A stretch of 64,000 nt of DNA from UBA3537 sp964219345. Lineage in GTDB: Bacteria > Bacteroidota > Bacteroidia > Flavobacteriales > Flavobacteriaceae. Below the pieces are notes generated by a model. It saw only the letters and a list, made by a program, of their open reading frames with translations, was not told the origin of the DNA and made no database searches. Shown piece after piece: positions 41,987 to 51,364 of this stretch. Position numbers and translations under genes: made by a program. Positions within the stretch are counted from its first letter, which is position 1, and the number at the start of each line of letters is the position of its first letter. Location of the stretch: NCBI GenBank assembly GCA_964219345.1, contig CAXPPN010000025.1, positions 179,567 through 243,566 of the forward strand, in the 5' to 3' direction.

Positions 41987-43498
41987 TTATGCTGAAATTG
42001 TCTCAAAAAGCACATCATTATCAAAATTTAATGACTGCATAAAACGTATTGTTTTTTTAATGTCTATATAAAGCGGTTTATCATTTTCAGTAAATAAAAC
42101 TTCTTTTCTGAAAGAAGCTAAAAACTGCTCCAAAAAAGGCGATGTTTTTAATGTTCTCATTTTTAAGGCTTGAGATGCATTCATCAATTCAATTGCAAGA
42201 ATTCGTTCAACATTTTCAATAAGCTCAAAAGCTTGTATAGCAGCATTGGCACCCATACTTACATGATCTTCCTGACCATTGGAAGACATTATAGAATCTA
42301 CACTGGCTGGAGTAGCTAGTTGTTTGTTAGCACTTGCAATACTTGCCGCTGTATACTGAGGAATCATATAGCCAGAATTTAATCCTGGTGAATTTACTAA
42401 AAACGAAGGGAGACCACGCTCTCCAGATATCAATTGATATGTTCTTCGTTCAGAAATACTCCCAAGTTCAGACATAGCTATTTTTAAGAAATCTAGACTC
42501 AAAGCCAAAGGTTGTCCATGAAAATTTCCTCCCGAAATAATTTTATCGGCTTGTGAAAATATAATTGGGTTATCAGAAACAGAATTAACTTCTGTTAAAA
42601 CTATCGAAGAAATATGTTCCAATGCATCTTTTGTAGCGCCATGAACTTGTGGCATACAACGGAAAGAATATGGATCTTGGACATGGATTTTTACTTGTTT
42701 AATCAAAGGACTATCTTGTAAGAACTGACGTATGCGCTGAGCAGTAAGAATTTGGCCTTTGTGTGGACGTACCAACTGAACTAATGGGTCAAAAGGTTCA
42801 ATTAGACCATCAAAAGCATCTAGTGATAACGCTCCTATTAAATCTGAAAAATAGGAAAGTTTATACGATTTTAATAAACAATGTATGGCATAAGCAGACA
42901 TAAATTGTGTTCCATTTAGTAATGCTAAACCTTCCTTTGATTGCAGTTTTATCGGATTTAAACTATGCGCCTTCAATACATCTTGAGTTGGCTTTTGAAT
43001 GCCGTTGTGCCAAATTTCACCTTCCCCAATCACACACAAAGCAACATGTGCCAAAGGTGCCAAATCTCCTGAAGCTCCCAAAGAACCTTGAGTATAAACT
43101 ACTGGCAAAAGATCGAGGTTGTAAAAATCAACAAGACGCTGAACAGTTGCAAGTTGTACACCACTATTCCCATTAGATAAAGATTTGATTTTTAGTAAAA
43201 GCATCAATTTGATGATATGCTGAGGCACCAATTTTCCAGTACCACACGCATGAGAACGTACCAAATTTTCTTGAAGTTGAACCAATTGATCAGAATTAAT
43301 CGAAACATCACACAAGGCACCAAAACCGGTATTGATACCATAAATTGGTGCCTCAGAATTTTCCATTTTTTGATTTAAATATGTCCTACAATTGACTATA
43401 TTTTGTTTTACTTCTGATGATAATTCAATGGAAAATTGATTGATAATCAAATCATTGAGTGCAGGTAAGCTTAATGGATGTGTTGTTATTTTATGCAT
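41987..43498 (-). CDS. hutH: histidine ammonia-lyase
   Basis: I place the start at the ATG 43496-43498 (503 aa), because a promoter -7 box lies at 43520-43527 inside the longer reading. With this start the MIO-forming Ala-Ser-Gly is at 142-144 (GSLGASGDLAP), the classic HAL numbering. The selectivity pair is Ser82-His83 (NLVRSHACG), as in histidine lyases, not the His-Leu of tyrosine or Phe-Leu of phenylalanine lyases. It converts histidine to trans-urocanate. No other hut gene is in the window. Confidence 0.92.
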   Translation of the reverse strand: MHKITTHPLSLPALNDLIINQFSIELSSEVKQNIVNCRTYLNQKMENSEAPIYGINTGFGALCDVSINSDQLVQLQENLVRSHACGTGKLVPQHIIKLMLLLKIKSLSNGNSGVQLATVQRLVDFYNLDLLPVVYTQGSLGASGDLAPLAHVALCVIGEGEIWHNGIQKPTQDVLKAHSLNPIKLQSKEGLALLNGTQFMSAYAIHCLLKSYKLSYFSDLIGALSLDAFDGLIEPFDPLVQLVRPHKGQILTAQRIRQFLQDSPLIKQVKIHVQDPYSFRCMPQVHGATKDALEHISSIVLTEVNSVSDNPIIFSQADKIISGGNFHGQPLALSLDFLKIAMSELGSISERRTYQLISGERGLPSFLVNSPGLNSGYMIPQYTAASIASANKQLATPASVDSIMSSNGQEDHVSMGANAAIQAFELIENVERILAIELMNASQALKMRTLKTSPFLEQFLASFRKEVLFTENDKPLYIDIKKTIRFMQSLNFDNDVLFETISA

Positions 43499-43519
43499 AA
43501 TTGCTCTAATGGAGTCCTT

Positions 43520-43551
43520 CAAAAGTGCATTATTCAATGAAAATTTCCAAA
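43520..43551 (-). promoter_or_regulatory. candidate promoter of hutH
   Basis: Minus strand TTTG at 43551-43548, spacer of 20, CACTTTTG at 43527-43520 (7/8 match); the 43498 ATG follows after 21 bases. Confidence 0.45.
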
Positions 43552-43554
43552 TAA

Positions 43555-43586
43555 TTGATACAATTAATTTATTATGTCTAATTTTG
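43555..43586 (+). promoter_or_regulatory. promoter of the 43.6 kb unknown gene
   Basis: TTG at 43555-43557, spacer of 21, TAATTTTG at 43579-43586, exact match. It starts transcription downstream of the first ATG at 43574, which argues for the later start at 43625. Confidence 0.5.
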
Positions 43587-43624
43587 AAAAGACTATACTT
43601 TTAGCTTCATTAAAGAGAATAATC

Positions 43625-44080
43625 ATGCCTAAAAACACCAATAAAAATTCAGAAAATTTTCCAATTTTAGAAGATTTAGTTGGCGATTGGAATTTAGAAC
43701 GTTTTTATAACAATGGAGTCAAGGTTCTTGGCAAAGCAAATTTTACAAAAACTAATGCTAATGAGTTTAAATATTCCGAAAAAGGGATGATGATTCTAGC
43801 AGATGGAAAAGAAATGATGTGTGCCAGAAAATACATTTATAAACCTAGTCCTACTGGTTTTGAGGTGTATTTTTTTGAAAACCCTAAGGAACTATTTCAA
43901 AATGTTATCTTGAAAAAAGAAAAAAATGGAAGTCTTAGTGCAAAAGCTACCCATTTTTGTGTAAAAGATGTCTACGCTTCTTCATATAAATTTTTGAACG
44001 ATGGACACTTTGAAATCACTCATGTGGTGTGTGGTCCAAAAAAAGAATATACTTCAAAGGGAGTTTTTAAAAAAACATAG
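43625..44080 (+). CDS. conserved protein of unknown function (DUF6314-like), 151 aa
   Basis: The start is chosen at ATG 43625, downstream of the -7 box; ATG 43574 would add 17 residues that are unlikely to be on the transcript. The 151-aa protein begins after a short linker with LEDLVGDWNLERFYNNG, a lipocalin-like opening (WxxR), and contains a beta-rich core ending in a cysteine in HVVCGPKKEYTSKGVF. This resembles the DUF6314 lipocalin-like proteins, but only at the level of pattern. No signal peptide, so likely cytoplasmic. It is divergent from hutH. Function unknown. Confidence 0.6.
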   Translation: MPKNTNKNSENFPILEDLVGDWNLERFYNNGVKVLGKANFTKTNANEFKYSEKGMMILADGKEMMCARKYIYKPSPTGFEVYFFENPKELFQNVILKKEKNGSLSAKATHFCVKDVYASSYKFLNDGHFEITHVVCGPKKEYTSKGVFKKT

Positions 44081-44136
44081 AAGTGCAAAAAAAAAATGTA
44101 ACTTCGTAAAACATTTTAATCCTAAAATCATTTATT

Positions 44137-45171
44137 ATGAATAAAACCTCATTTTACACAATTAGCATTGCCATAATTTTGGCTGGTTGTCAAAAACCAA
44201 AAGACCACGTTGAACTTTCAGGGAATATAACCAACCCAAATTCTGATAAAATTACAATTACTAACCCAGATAATGGCTACAAAAAAGAAATAGCCGTTGA
44301 GGAAGATGGTTCATTTTCGGATACCCTTAAGGTTGAAGAGGGACGCTATCGCTTTTTTGATGGTAATGAAGTAGGCACAATATTTTTAAAAAATGGCAAC
44401 TCAACTTCTTTTACTTTAGATACTAAGGAATTTGACGAAACTTTAAAATTTAAAGGAGATGATGCCGAAAAAAGCAATGTTTTAATTGCATATGCTTTAC
44501 TTCAAGAAAAACATCTTACTAATGATTTGTTTGATAAAAATCCAAAAGCCTTTCAAGATGCTTTTAACGCTTTAGAAAAGGATTTTCAAGATTTAAAATC
44601 TAGCTATGCATCAATAGACACCTCATATTTTGAGATTGATAATACCAATTTCAAAAAAATGAAAATAGCATACACAAAGTTTTACGAAGATCGACAAGCA
44701 CTGAGAAGAGAATTGGCAAAAGGCACTCCTTCTCCTACTTTTGATAATTTTGAAAATTTTAAAGGTGGTACTTCATCTTTAAAAGACTTTATAGGAAAGT
44801 ATGTCTATATAGATGTTTGGGCAACATGGTGTGGACCCTGTAAAGTTGAAATCCCATTTTTGAAAGAACTAGAACAAAGATTTCATGGGCGCAACATTGA
44901 GTTTATCAGTATTTCTGTTGATGATGAAAGACGAAGTGGAACTATGGAAAAAGCACACAAAGCATGGAAAACTATGGTCGCTGAGAAAAATTTATCAGGA
45001 GTTCAACTTTTTACTGGTATTGGATGGAAAGCTGACTTTATTCAAGCTTATAAAATCGATGGTATTCCAAGATTTATTCTCATTGATCCAAAAGGCAATA
45101 TAGTTGATCCTGATGCACCAAGACCTTCTAGTTCAAGAATTACAGAGCTTTTAGAAGAATTGGGCGTTTAG
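44137..45171 (+). CDS. TlpA-like thioredoxin-domain lipoprotein
   Basis: A 344-aa lipoprotein (Cys18 in LAGCQK). The N-terminal beta-rich region resembles DUF4369 (VELSGNITNPNSDKITI...). A helical middle segment and a C-terminal TlpA/AhpC-TSA thioredoxin domain with the WCGPC motif at about 231-235 and the cis-Pro near IDGIPRFILID follow. These proteins act in the periplasm as thiol reductases or resolve disulphides in cytochrome or protein maturation. Stop codons of this gene and the ytxJ gene overlap tail to tail by 4 bases. Confidence 0.88.
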   Translation: MNKTSFYTISIAIILAGCQKPKDHVELSGNITNPNSDKITITNPDNGYKKEIAVEEDGSFSDTLKVEEGRYRFFDGNEVGTIFLKNGNSTSFTLDTKEFDETLKFKGDDAEKSNVLIAYALLQEKHLTNDLFDKNPKAFQDAFNALEKDFQDLKSSYASIDTSYFEIDNTNFKKMKIAYTKFYEDRQALRRELAKGTPSPTFDNFENFKGGTSSLKDFIGKYVYIDVWATWCGPCKVEIPFLKELEQRFHGRNIEFISISVDDERRSGTMEKAHKAWKTMVAEKNLSGVQLFTGIGWKADFIQAYKIDGIPRFILIDPKGNIVDPDAPRPSSSRITELLEELGV

Positions 45172-45545
45172 TTCAAAAAATCTGTTAGTATAATTTTATT
45201 TACATTTTCGTGTGAAGCATGTGCTACTGCTTTACCGTTTTTAATGATTAAAAGCTGTGGCGACTGATGAACAACATCAAATTGATGTGCAACGGCATTT
45301 GAAATTTCACGATAGCTAAGTAAATCCAAAAAATAAGCCGTAAAATCATCTTCTGAAAAACTATAGCCTGATTTAAATTCGTTTAGTACAAAACGACTTA
45401 CACTACAACGTGTGGAATGTTTAAAAATAAGTTGTGGCTTCAAAAAAGAGGCTTCAACTATAGTATTGAGTTGATCAATATTTTCAAGTTTTGGTCCAGG
45501 CCAATTGTTTGAATTATTGCTTAAAAAGGAATCAAATAATCCCAT
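45168..45545 (-). CDS. ytxJ: bacillithiol-system redox protein, YtxJ/DUF2847 family
   Basis: A 125-aa thioredoxin-like protein with a single active-site cysteine, Cys47 in KHSTRCSVSR, as in the YtxJ family proposed to act as a monothiol bacilliredoxin. The cis-Pro region reads HQSPQLLIIKNGKAV. The rest fits the short YtxJ fold with no signal peptide, so it should work in the cytoplasm on bacillithiolated proteins. It pairs logically with bshA at the left end of the window. Orientation is convergent with the TlpA-like gene and divergent from clpB. Confidence 0.88.
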   Translation of the reverse strand: MGLFDSFLSNNSNNWPGPKLENIDQLNTIVEASFLKPQLIFKHSTRCSVSRFVLNEFKSGYSFSEDDFTAYFLDLLSYREISNAVAHQFDVVHQSPQLLIIKNGKAVAHASHENVNKIILTDFLN

Positions 45546-45668
45546 AATTTTTCTTTACATTTTTAAAATTATGACTAAACGTCAGTTTTTTAGTTAAAAT
45601 AGTGTCAATTTGTCGCGTGTTTTCAAATGGTAAGGTAATTGAATAATCAAATACAAAAATAACCCATT

Positions 45669-48275
45669 ATGAACTTTGACAATTATACAATAAAAACACA
45701 ACAAGCGCTACAACACGCGCAACAAATTGCTCAAGAATTTGAACATCAACAAATTGAAAATGAACACCTTTACAAAGGAATGCAAGCCGTTGATCAAAAC
45801 GTAATTCCATATTTACTAAAAAAACTTGATGTCAATTCAATACTTTTAAATCAAATTATTGATAAAGAAATAGAACGTTTTCCAAAAGTAAGCGGCTCGG
45901 ATCAAATGTTGTCGAGAACCTTAGTTAAAACATTGGGAGATGCGGTTGCTATCTCAAAAAAAACAGGAGGAGAATACGTTTCCATTGAAGATATTTTCCT
46001 TGCTTTATTTAAATCTAAAAGTAAAATCTCACAAATTCTAAAAGATCAAGGTGTTACTGAAAAAGACTTGGAAGCTTGTATAACAGAGCTAAGAAAAGGG
46101 CAAACTGTAACCTCCAAAAGTCAAGAAGATACCTACAATGCCTTAAATAAATATGCCAAAAATCTCAACCAAATGGCACGCGATAATCGTTTGGATCCTG
46201 TGATTGGGCGTGATGAAGAAATTCGAAGAATTCTCCAAATATTATCGAGAAGAACAAAAAATAATCCCATATTAGTTGGTGAACCTGGCACTGGAAAAAC
46301 AGCAATCGCAGAAGGACTTGCACACCGAATAATTACAGGTGATGTTCCTGAAAATTTAAAAGACAAACAAGTATTCGCTTTGGATATGGGAGCACTTATA
46401 GCAGGTGCAAAATACAAAGGCGAATTTGAAGAACGTCTTAAATCTGTAATCAAAGAAGTGACACAAGACTCTGGAGATGTGGTGCTATTTATAGATGAAA
46501 TACATACACTAGTTGGAGCTGGTGGTGGCGAAGGTGCTATGGATGCAGCAAACATTTTAAAACCAGCATTGGCGCGTGGCGAACTTCGAGCTATTGGTGC
46601 GACTACGCTAGACGAATATCAAAAGTATTTTGAAAAAGACAAAGCATTAGAACGCCGTTTTCAAAAAGTTATGGTTGATGAACCCGACGAAGAAAGTGCA
46701 ATTTCAATTTTGAGAGGGATTAAAGAAAAATATGAAACCCACCACAAAGTTCGTATCAAAGATGAAGCAATTATTGGGGCTGTAAAGCTATCCACAAGAT
46801 ATATTAGCAATCGTTTTTTACCAGATAAAGCCATTGATTTGATGGACGAGGCCGCTTCAAAATTACGAATGGAAATCAATTCTAAACCTGAAGAATTGGA
46901 TGTATTGGATCGAAAAGTCATGCAATTAGAAATTGAAATTGAAGCCATAAAACGTGAAAAAGATGATGTTAAACTCAAAGCACTAAGTGCAGATTTAGCC
47001 AATATCAAAGAAGAAAGAAACACTTTAGAAGCACAATGGCGCAGCGAAAAAGAAATGGTAGATTCAATTCAAAGCGCAAAATCTGACATTGAAATCTTGA
47101 AAATAGAAGCAGAACGTGCTGAGCGTGATGGCGATTATGGAAAAGTTGCAGAATTGCGCTATGGAAAAATCAAAGATGCACAAGCTCATCTTGAGGACTT
47201 ACAACAAAAACTAATTGAAAATAAGAAATCTGCACTTATTAAAGAGGAAGTGACCTACGAAGATATTGCAGAAGTGATAGCAAAATGGACAGGAATTCCA
47301 GTCACAAAAATGATTGAGACTGAGCGGGAAAAACTTTTAAAACTAGAACAAGAACTTCATAAGAGAGTCGTTGGTCAAGATGAAGCTGTTGCTGCAGTTA
47401 GTGACGCTGTAAGACGTAGTAGAGCTGGTCTACAAAATCCAAAAAAACCAACAGGAACATTTTTATTTTTGGGAAGTACAGGAGTTGGAAAAACAGAGTT
47501 AGCAAAAACTTTAGCCGCCTATTTATTTGATGATGAAAATGCACTTACAAGAATAGATATGAGTGAATATCAAGAACGACACGCTGTTAGTAGACTTATT
47601 GGTGCGCCTCCAGGATATGTGGGCTACGACGAAGGTGGACAACTTACTGAAGCTGTAAGAAGAAAACCCTACTCTGTAGTATTGTTAGATGAAATTGAAA
47701 AAGCACACCCCGATACATTTAATATTTTATTGCAAGTGTTAGATGAGGGGCGACTTACAGATAACAAAGGTCGTGTGGCAGATTTCAAAAACACAATCAT
47801 CATTATGACTTCAAATATTGGAAGTGATATTATTCAGAATAAATTTGAGGAATATGGCAATGATTATTCAGCAATGGAATCTGCAAAAACAGAGGTTATT
47901 GCATTACTAAAAAAAATGGTACGCCCAGAGTTTTTAAATAGAATAGATGATACCATTTTATTTAGCCCATTAAGCGAAAAACACATAGAATCCATTGTTG
48001 AGCTACAATTGAAACATTTAGCTAAAACTTTGCAAGAACAGGGTGTTATTTTTGATTCAAGCCCAGAAGCAATAAGTTGTCTAGCAAAAAAAGGGTATCA
48101 ACCCGAATATGGCGCAAGACCAGTAAAAAGAGTCATACAAAAAGAAGTACTGAATGCTTTGAGTAAAGAACTTCTTTCTGGCGCAATTAATTCAAACAGT
48201 ATTATTTTGATGGATGCTTTTGATAATGGTTTGGCATTTAGAAATCAAAATGAAAAAATTCCAAAAGAACTGTAA
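45669..48275 (+). CDS. clpB: ATP-dependent chaperone ClpB
   Basis: An 868-aa Hsp100 disaggregase. It has the N-domain (1-145) and AAA-1 with GEPGTGKTA near 205. The long coiled-coil middle domain (about 410-530) distinguishes ClpB from ClpC, and AAA-2 follows with GSTGVGKTE near 605 and the C-terminal YGARPVKRVIQ segment. It works with DnaK to rescue aggregated proteins. The ClpP-binding loop of ClpC/A is not apparent. Upstream the 123-base gap has no box I trust; a heat-shock element cannot be identified. Confidence 0.96.
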   Translation: MNFDNYTIKTQQALQHAQQIAQEFEHQQIENEHLYKGMQAVDQNVIPYLLKKLDVNSILLNQIIDKEIERFPKVSGSDQMLSRTLVKTLGDAVAISKKTGGEYVSIEDIFLALFKSKSKISQILKDQGVTEKDLEACITELRKGQTVTSKSQEDTYNALNKYAKNLNQMARDNRLDPVIGRDEEIRRILQILSRRTKNNPILVGEPGTGKTAIAEGLAHRIITGDVPENLKDKQVFALDMGALIAGAKYKGEFEERLKSVIKEVTQDSGDVVLFIDEIHTLVGAGGGEGAMDAANILKPALARGELRAIGATTLDEYQKYFEKDKALERRFQKVMVDEPDEESAISILRGIKEKYETHHKVRIKDEAIIGAVKLSTRYISNRFLPDKAIDLMDEAASKLRMEINSKPEELDVLDRKVMQLEIEIEAIKREKDDVKLKALSADLANIKEERNTLEAQWRSEKEMVDSIQSAKSDIEILKIEAERAERDGDYGKVAELRYGKIKDAQAHLEDLQQKLIENKKSALIKEEVTYEDIAEVIAKWTGIPVTKMIETEREKLLKLEQELHKRVVGQDEAVAAVSDAVRRSRAGLQNPKKPTGTFLFLGSTGVGKTELAKTLAAYLFDDENALTRIDMSEYQERHAVSRLIGAPPGYVGYDEGGQLTEAVRRKPYSVVLLDEIEKAHPDTFNILLQVLDEGRLTDNKGRVADFKNTIIIMTSNIGSDIIQNKFEEYGNDYSAMESAKTEVIALLKKMVRPEFLNRIDDTILFSPLSEKHIESIVELQLKHLAKTLQEQGVIFDSSPEAISCLAKKGYQPEYGARPVKRVIQKEVLNALSKELLSGAINSNSIILMDAFDNGLAFRNQNEKIPKEL

Positions 48276-48317
48276 CAAATTACGATTTTAATCGTTTAAT
48301 ATTTGTTGGTTAGTTAG

Positions 48318-48359
48318 AAAAGCGGTGCTTTGTGTAGAAAATATGCTTGTACTGCTTTT
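48318..48359 (+). terminator. possible terminator of clpB
   Basis: AAAAGCGGT (48318-48326) pairs with ACTGCTTTT (48351-48359) with one wobble, loop of 24, followed by more T bases. The long loop makes this weaker than the others. Confidence 0.4.
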
Positions 48360-48387
48360 TTCTATTTAAAAAAAAGTTGAAAAAGCA

Positions 48388-48420
48388 TTGAGATTCCCAC
48401 TAATTATTTGATTAGTTTTG
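48388..48420 (+). promoter_or_regulatory. promoter of smpB, start-proximal
   Basis: TTG at 48388-48390, spacer of 22, TAGTTTTG at 48413-48420 (exact). Only 7 bases separate the box from the smpB ATG. Confidence 0.5.
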
Positions 48421-48427
48421 AACTGAA

Positions 48428-48889
48428 ATGAAAAAGTCTGTAAACATACTCAATAAGAAAGCACGTTTTTCGTATGAAATATTAGATACGTATACGGCTG
48501 GTATTGTACTTACTGGAACAGAAATTAAATCTATCAGGGCAAGCAAAGCATCTATAGCAGAAAGTTTTTGTGAATTTAACGAACAAGGAGAGTTATTTGT
48601 TATCAATATGACCGTTCAAGAATATGATTATGGCAATCATTTTAATCATAAACCAAAAGCAGAACGCAAACTTTTACTTAATAAAAAAGAATTAAGAAAA
48701 CTCGAAAAAGAAGTCAAAAACACAGGTTTGACCATTGTCCCTTTGAAACTTTTTATTAATGACAAAGGTTTTGCCAAACTTCAAATTGCTTTAGCCAAAG
48801 GAAAGAAACTTTTTGACAAACGAGACACCATCAAGGACAGAGAAAACAAAAGAAACTTGGACCGTATCAAAAAGAATTTCAAATCCTAA
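48428..48889 (+). CDS. smpB: SsrA-binding protein SmpB
   Basis: A 153-aa SmpB. The conserved opening NILNKKARFSYEILDTYTAG with LTGTEIKSIR, then FVINMTVQEYDYGNHFNHKP and the basic C-terminal tail FDKRDTIKDRENKR, are diagnostic. It binds tmRNA to rescue stalled ribosomes. The start fits homologues, so the promoter box 7 bases upstream implies a very short or absent leader. ssrA (tmRNA) is not visible nearby. Confidence 0.96.
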   Translation: MKKSVNILNKKARFSYEILDTYTAGIVLTGTEIKSIRASKASIAESFCEFNEQGELFVINMTVQEYDYGNHFNHKPKAERKLLLNKKELRKLEKEVKNTGLTIVPLKLFINDKGFAKLQIALAKGKKLFDKRDTIKDRENKRNLDRIKKNFKS

Positions 48890-48904
48890 AATCTCATAAA
48901 TATT

Positions 48905-51364
48905 ATGAATAAATTTTTTCAAATTTTATTCCTTTTAATTACAACGATTACACAAAGTCAAATTACTGGAACTGTTAAGGACACTAGCGGGCAACCTCTT
49001 CCCTATGTTAATATTTTTATTGAAAATACTTATAATGGAACAACTTCTAATGAAGATGGGTATTTTGAATTAAACATCTCAAAAACAGGAAACTACACAG
49101 TTGTTTTTCAATTTTTAGGCTATAAAACACTACTAAAAAAATTAGAAATCAATCAATTCCCCCATGTCATTGATGTGGTTTTAAAAGAAGAAAATATCAA
49201 CCTCAACGAAGTTGTTATTGATGCCAAAGAAAATCCAGCAAACCGAATCATAAAAGCTGCAATTGCAAAACGACAACTCCACTTAGAAAAACTTAATGCA
49301 TATACTGCGGATTTTTATTCTAAAGGGATTATTCGAATTGTAGATGCGCCTGAAAATTTTATGGGGCAAGATATTGGTGATTTTGATGGTGCTCTGGATT
49401 TAACTCGAACGGGTATTTTGTATCTCTCCGAAACCATGTCCAAAATAAAATATTTAAAACCAGAACTTTTTGAAACTGTTACAGCTTCAAAAGTTAGTGG
49501 CAACTCAACTGGCATCAGCTTCAATTCTGCAATGGATGTCGATTTTAATTTATATAACAATACTGTCAATATAAATAATGATATTATTTCTCCTATTGCC
49601 GATTATGCCTTTAATTATTACAGATACAAATTAGAAGGAGAGTTTTATGATGATGAAGGCCACTTGATCCATAAAATTAACATCATACCAAAACGAGAAA
49701 ATGACCGTGTTTTTTCGGGAAGTATTTTTATTGTAGAAGATACTTGGGCACTTTATGGCATTGATATACAAGTCAAAGGAAGCCAGATTCAAGTTCTACC
49801 TGCAGATACAATTCGAATTCGCCAAAACTTAACATATGATAAGACAGAAGACCAGTGGTTAGTTCGTGCACAAACCATCGATTTTGGTTACAGTTTTCTT
49901 GGATTTAAGGGCGATGGAAGTTTTGTAGCGAATTATACAAATTATGATCTTAAGCCTGAGCTATCAAATCAAAATAACAAAAATGAAATTTTGGTTTTTG
50001 AAAAAGATGCCAATAAAAAAGAAGTTGAATTTTGGAACAATAAACGACCAGTCCCTCTTACCACTGAAGAATTAAAAGACTACATCCGTCGCGATAGTTT
50101 AGAAAATTTAAGAAATTCAAAAACCTACCTAGACTCTATTGACAACAATAACAATAAATTTGATATAGCTAATTTATTGACAGGTTACACTTTTAAAAAT
50201 TCGTACAAAAAAAGGAGCTTTAGTATTTCAGGGCCTTTGGAGGGTGTGCATTTCAATACTGTACAAGGCTATAATGTTTCTTTGGATGCAAATTTTACAA
50301 AACGTTATAACGATTATAAAAATTTTGTTTCTATTGATGGAAATCTAAACTATAGTGTAGAAACGAAACGCTTACGTGGTACTTTGGGCGGACGCTATAA
50401 ATTTAATGCCATAAACAATGCAACAGCATGGGCAAATTTTGGTGTAAAAACACAGCAATTTAATCGGGCAAACCCAATTTCTAATTTTCATAATGACATT
50501 AGTAGTTTATTTTTTGAAAGTAACTTTATGAAAATTTATGACAAACAATTTGCCGAAATTGGATATGCTCAAGAAATTTTTAATGGTTTACGATTTTCGA
50601 GTCAAATTGCTTATGAAAATCGAAAAGCATTGTTTAATACTTCCGATGAAGTGATTAACCCTCAAGACAATATAGAATACACGAGTAATAATCCTTTAGC
50701 GCCAAATGGCTTTGGTACTGCAGCATTTAGAAATCATAATTTAATACGATTGGATTTTGGAGTAGGTATACGCTTTGGAGAAAAATATATGAGCTACCCA
50801 GACCTTAAATTTAATATAAGCAATTCGGATTATCCACAACTGTATTTCAACTATTCAAAAGGCTTCAATGCTAGTATATCAGATTACAATTTTGATCATT
50901 TAAACGTACGCCTTAGACAAAATATAAACTTAAAAACTACTGGTATTTTAAAATATAATTTTTCTGCTGGTACGTTTTTTGAAAACAAGGATTTAGCTTT
51001 TACAGATTATAAACATTTTAATGGCAACCTAACTCATGTAAACACTAAAGGAAATTACCTTTCAAGTTTCAAAAACATGGGGTATTATGATTTTAGTACT
51101 TCAAATAATTATTTTGAATACCATCTTGAACATGATTTTAAAGGGTATATTTTGGGTAAAATTCCTTGGATAAATACTTTAAACTTTAATTTAATCGTTG
51201 GTGCTCATGGTGTAGGTGTTAAAAATGAAAGCCCCTACAAAGAATTTAATATTGGGCTGGGCAATATAGGGTGGAAAAAATATCGTTTTTTACGGGTTGA
51301 TTATGTACGTTCGTATGTAAATGGTATCGTAGATGATGCCCTAATGTTTGGATTTAGTTTCTAA
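48905..51364 (+). CDS. DUF5686 outer-membrane protein with carboxypeptidase-like regulatory domain
   Basis: An 819-aa outer-membrane protein. Signal peptide (1-19), then a CarboxypepD_reg-like domain (about 20-100, GTVKDTSGQPLPYVNIFIENTYNGT...). DUF5686 follows (about 100-800), an aromatic-rich barrel-like region ending in a Phe (MFGFSF), consistent with the C-terminal signal of outer-membrane barrels. These resemble TonB-receptor accessory proteins but lack a plug domain. It starts 16 bases after smpB and ends 4 bases overlapping pcm tail to tail. Ligand unknown. Confidence 0.86.
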   Translation: MNKFFQILFLLITTITQSQITGTVKDTSGQPLPYVNIFIENTYNGTTSNEDGYFELNISKTGNYTVVFQFLGYKTLLKKLEINQFPHVIDVVLKEENINLNEVVIDAKENPANRIIKAAIAKRQLHLEKLNAYTADFYSKGIIRIVDAPENFMGQDIGDFDGALDLTRTGILYLSETMSKIKYLKPELFETVTASKVSGNSTGISFNSAMDVDFNLYNNTVNINNDIISPIADYAFNYYRYKLEGEFYDDEGHLIHKINIIPKRENDRVFSGSIFIVEDTWALYGIDIQVKGSQIQVLPADTIRIRQNLTYDKTEDQWLVRAQTIDFGYSFLGFKGDGSFVANYTNYDLKPELSNQNNKNEILVFEKDANKKEVEFWNNKRPVPLTTEELKDYIRRDSLENLRNSKTYLDSIDNNNNKFDIANLLTGYTFKNSYKKRSFSISGPLEGVHFNTVQGYNVSLDANFTKRYNDYKNFVSIDGNLNYSVETKRLRGTLGGRYKFNAINNATAWANFGVKTQQFNRANPISNFHNDISSLFFESNFMKIYDKQFAEIGYAQEIFNGLRFSSQIAYENRKALFNTSDEVINPQDNIEYTSNNPLAPNGFGTAAFRNHNLIRLDFGVGIRFGEKYMSYPDLKFNISNSDYPQLYFNYSKGFNASISDYNFDHLNVRLRQNINLKTTGILKYNFSAGTFFENKDLAFTDYKHFNGNLTHVNTKGNYLSSFKNMGYYDFSTSNNYFEYHLEHDFKGYILGKIPWINTLNFNLIVGAHGVGVKNESPYKEFNIGLGNIGWKKYRFLRVDYVRSYVNGIVDDALMFGFSF

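Noticed and set aside
43574..43624. ATG 43574 as start of the 43.6 kb unknown
   Set aside because: An exact -7 box lies inside this extension, so it should not be transcribed.
45601..45660. Heat-shock promoter or operator before clpB
   Set aside because: No element matches beyond 5/8 of the -7 consensus with proper spacing, and no CIRCE- or CtsR-like repeat is present.
46133..47023. Long antisense ORFs over clpB
   Set aside because: ClpB motifs are intact on the plus strand; the antisense frames show no domain.
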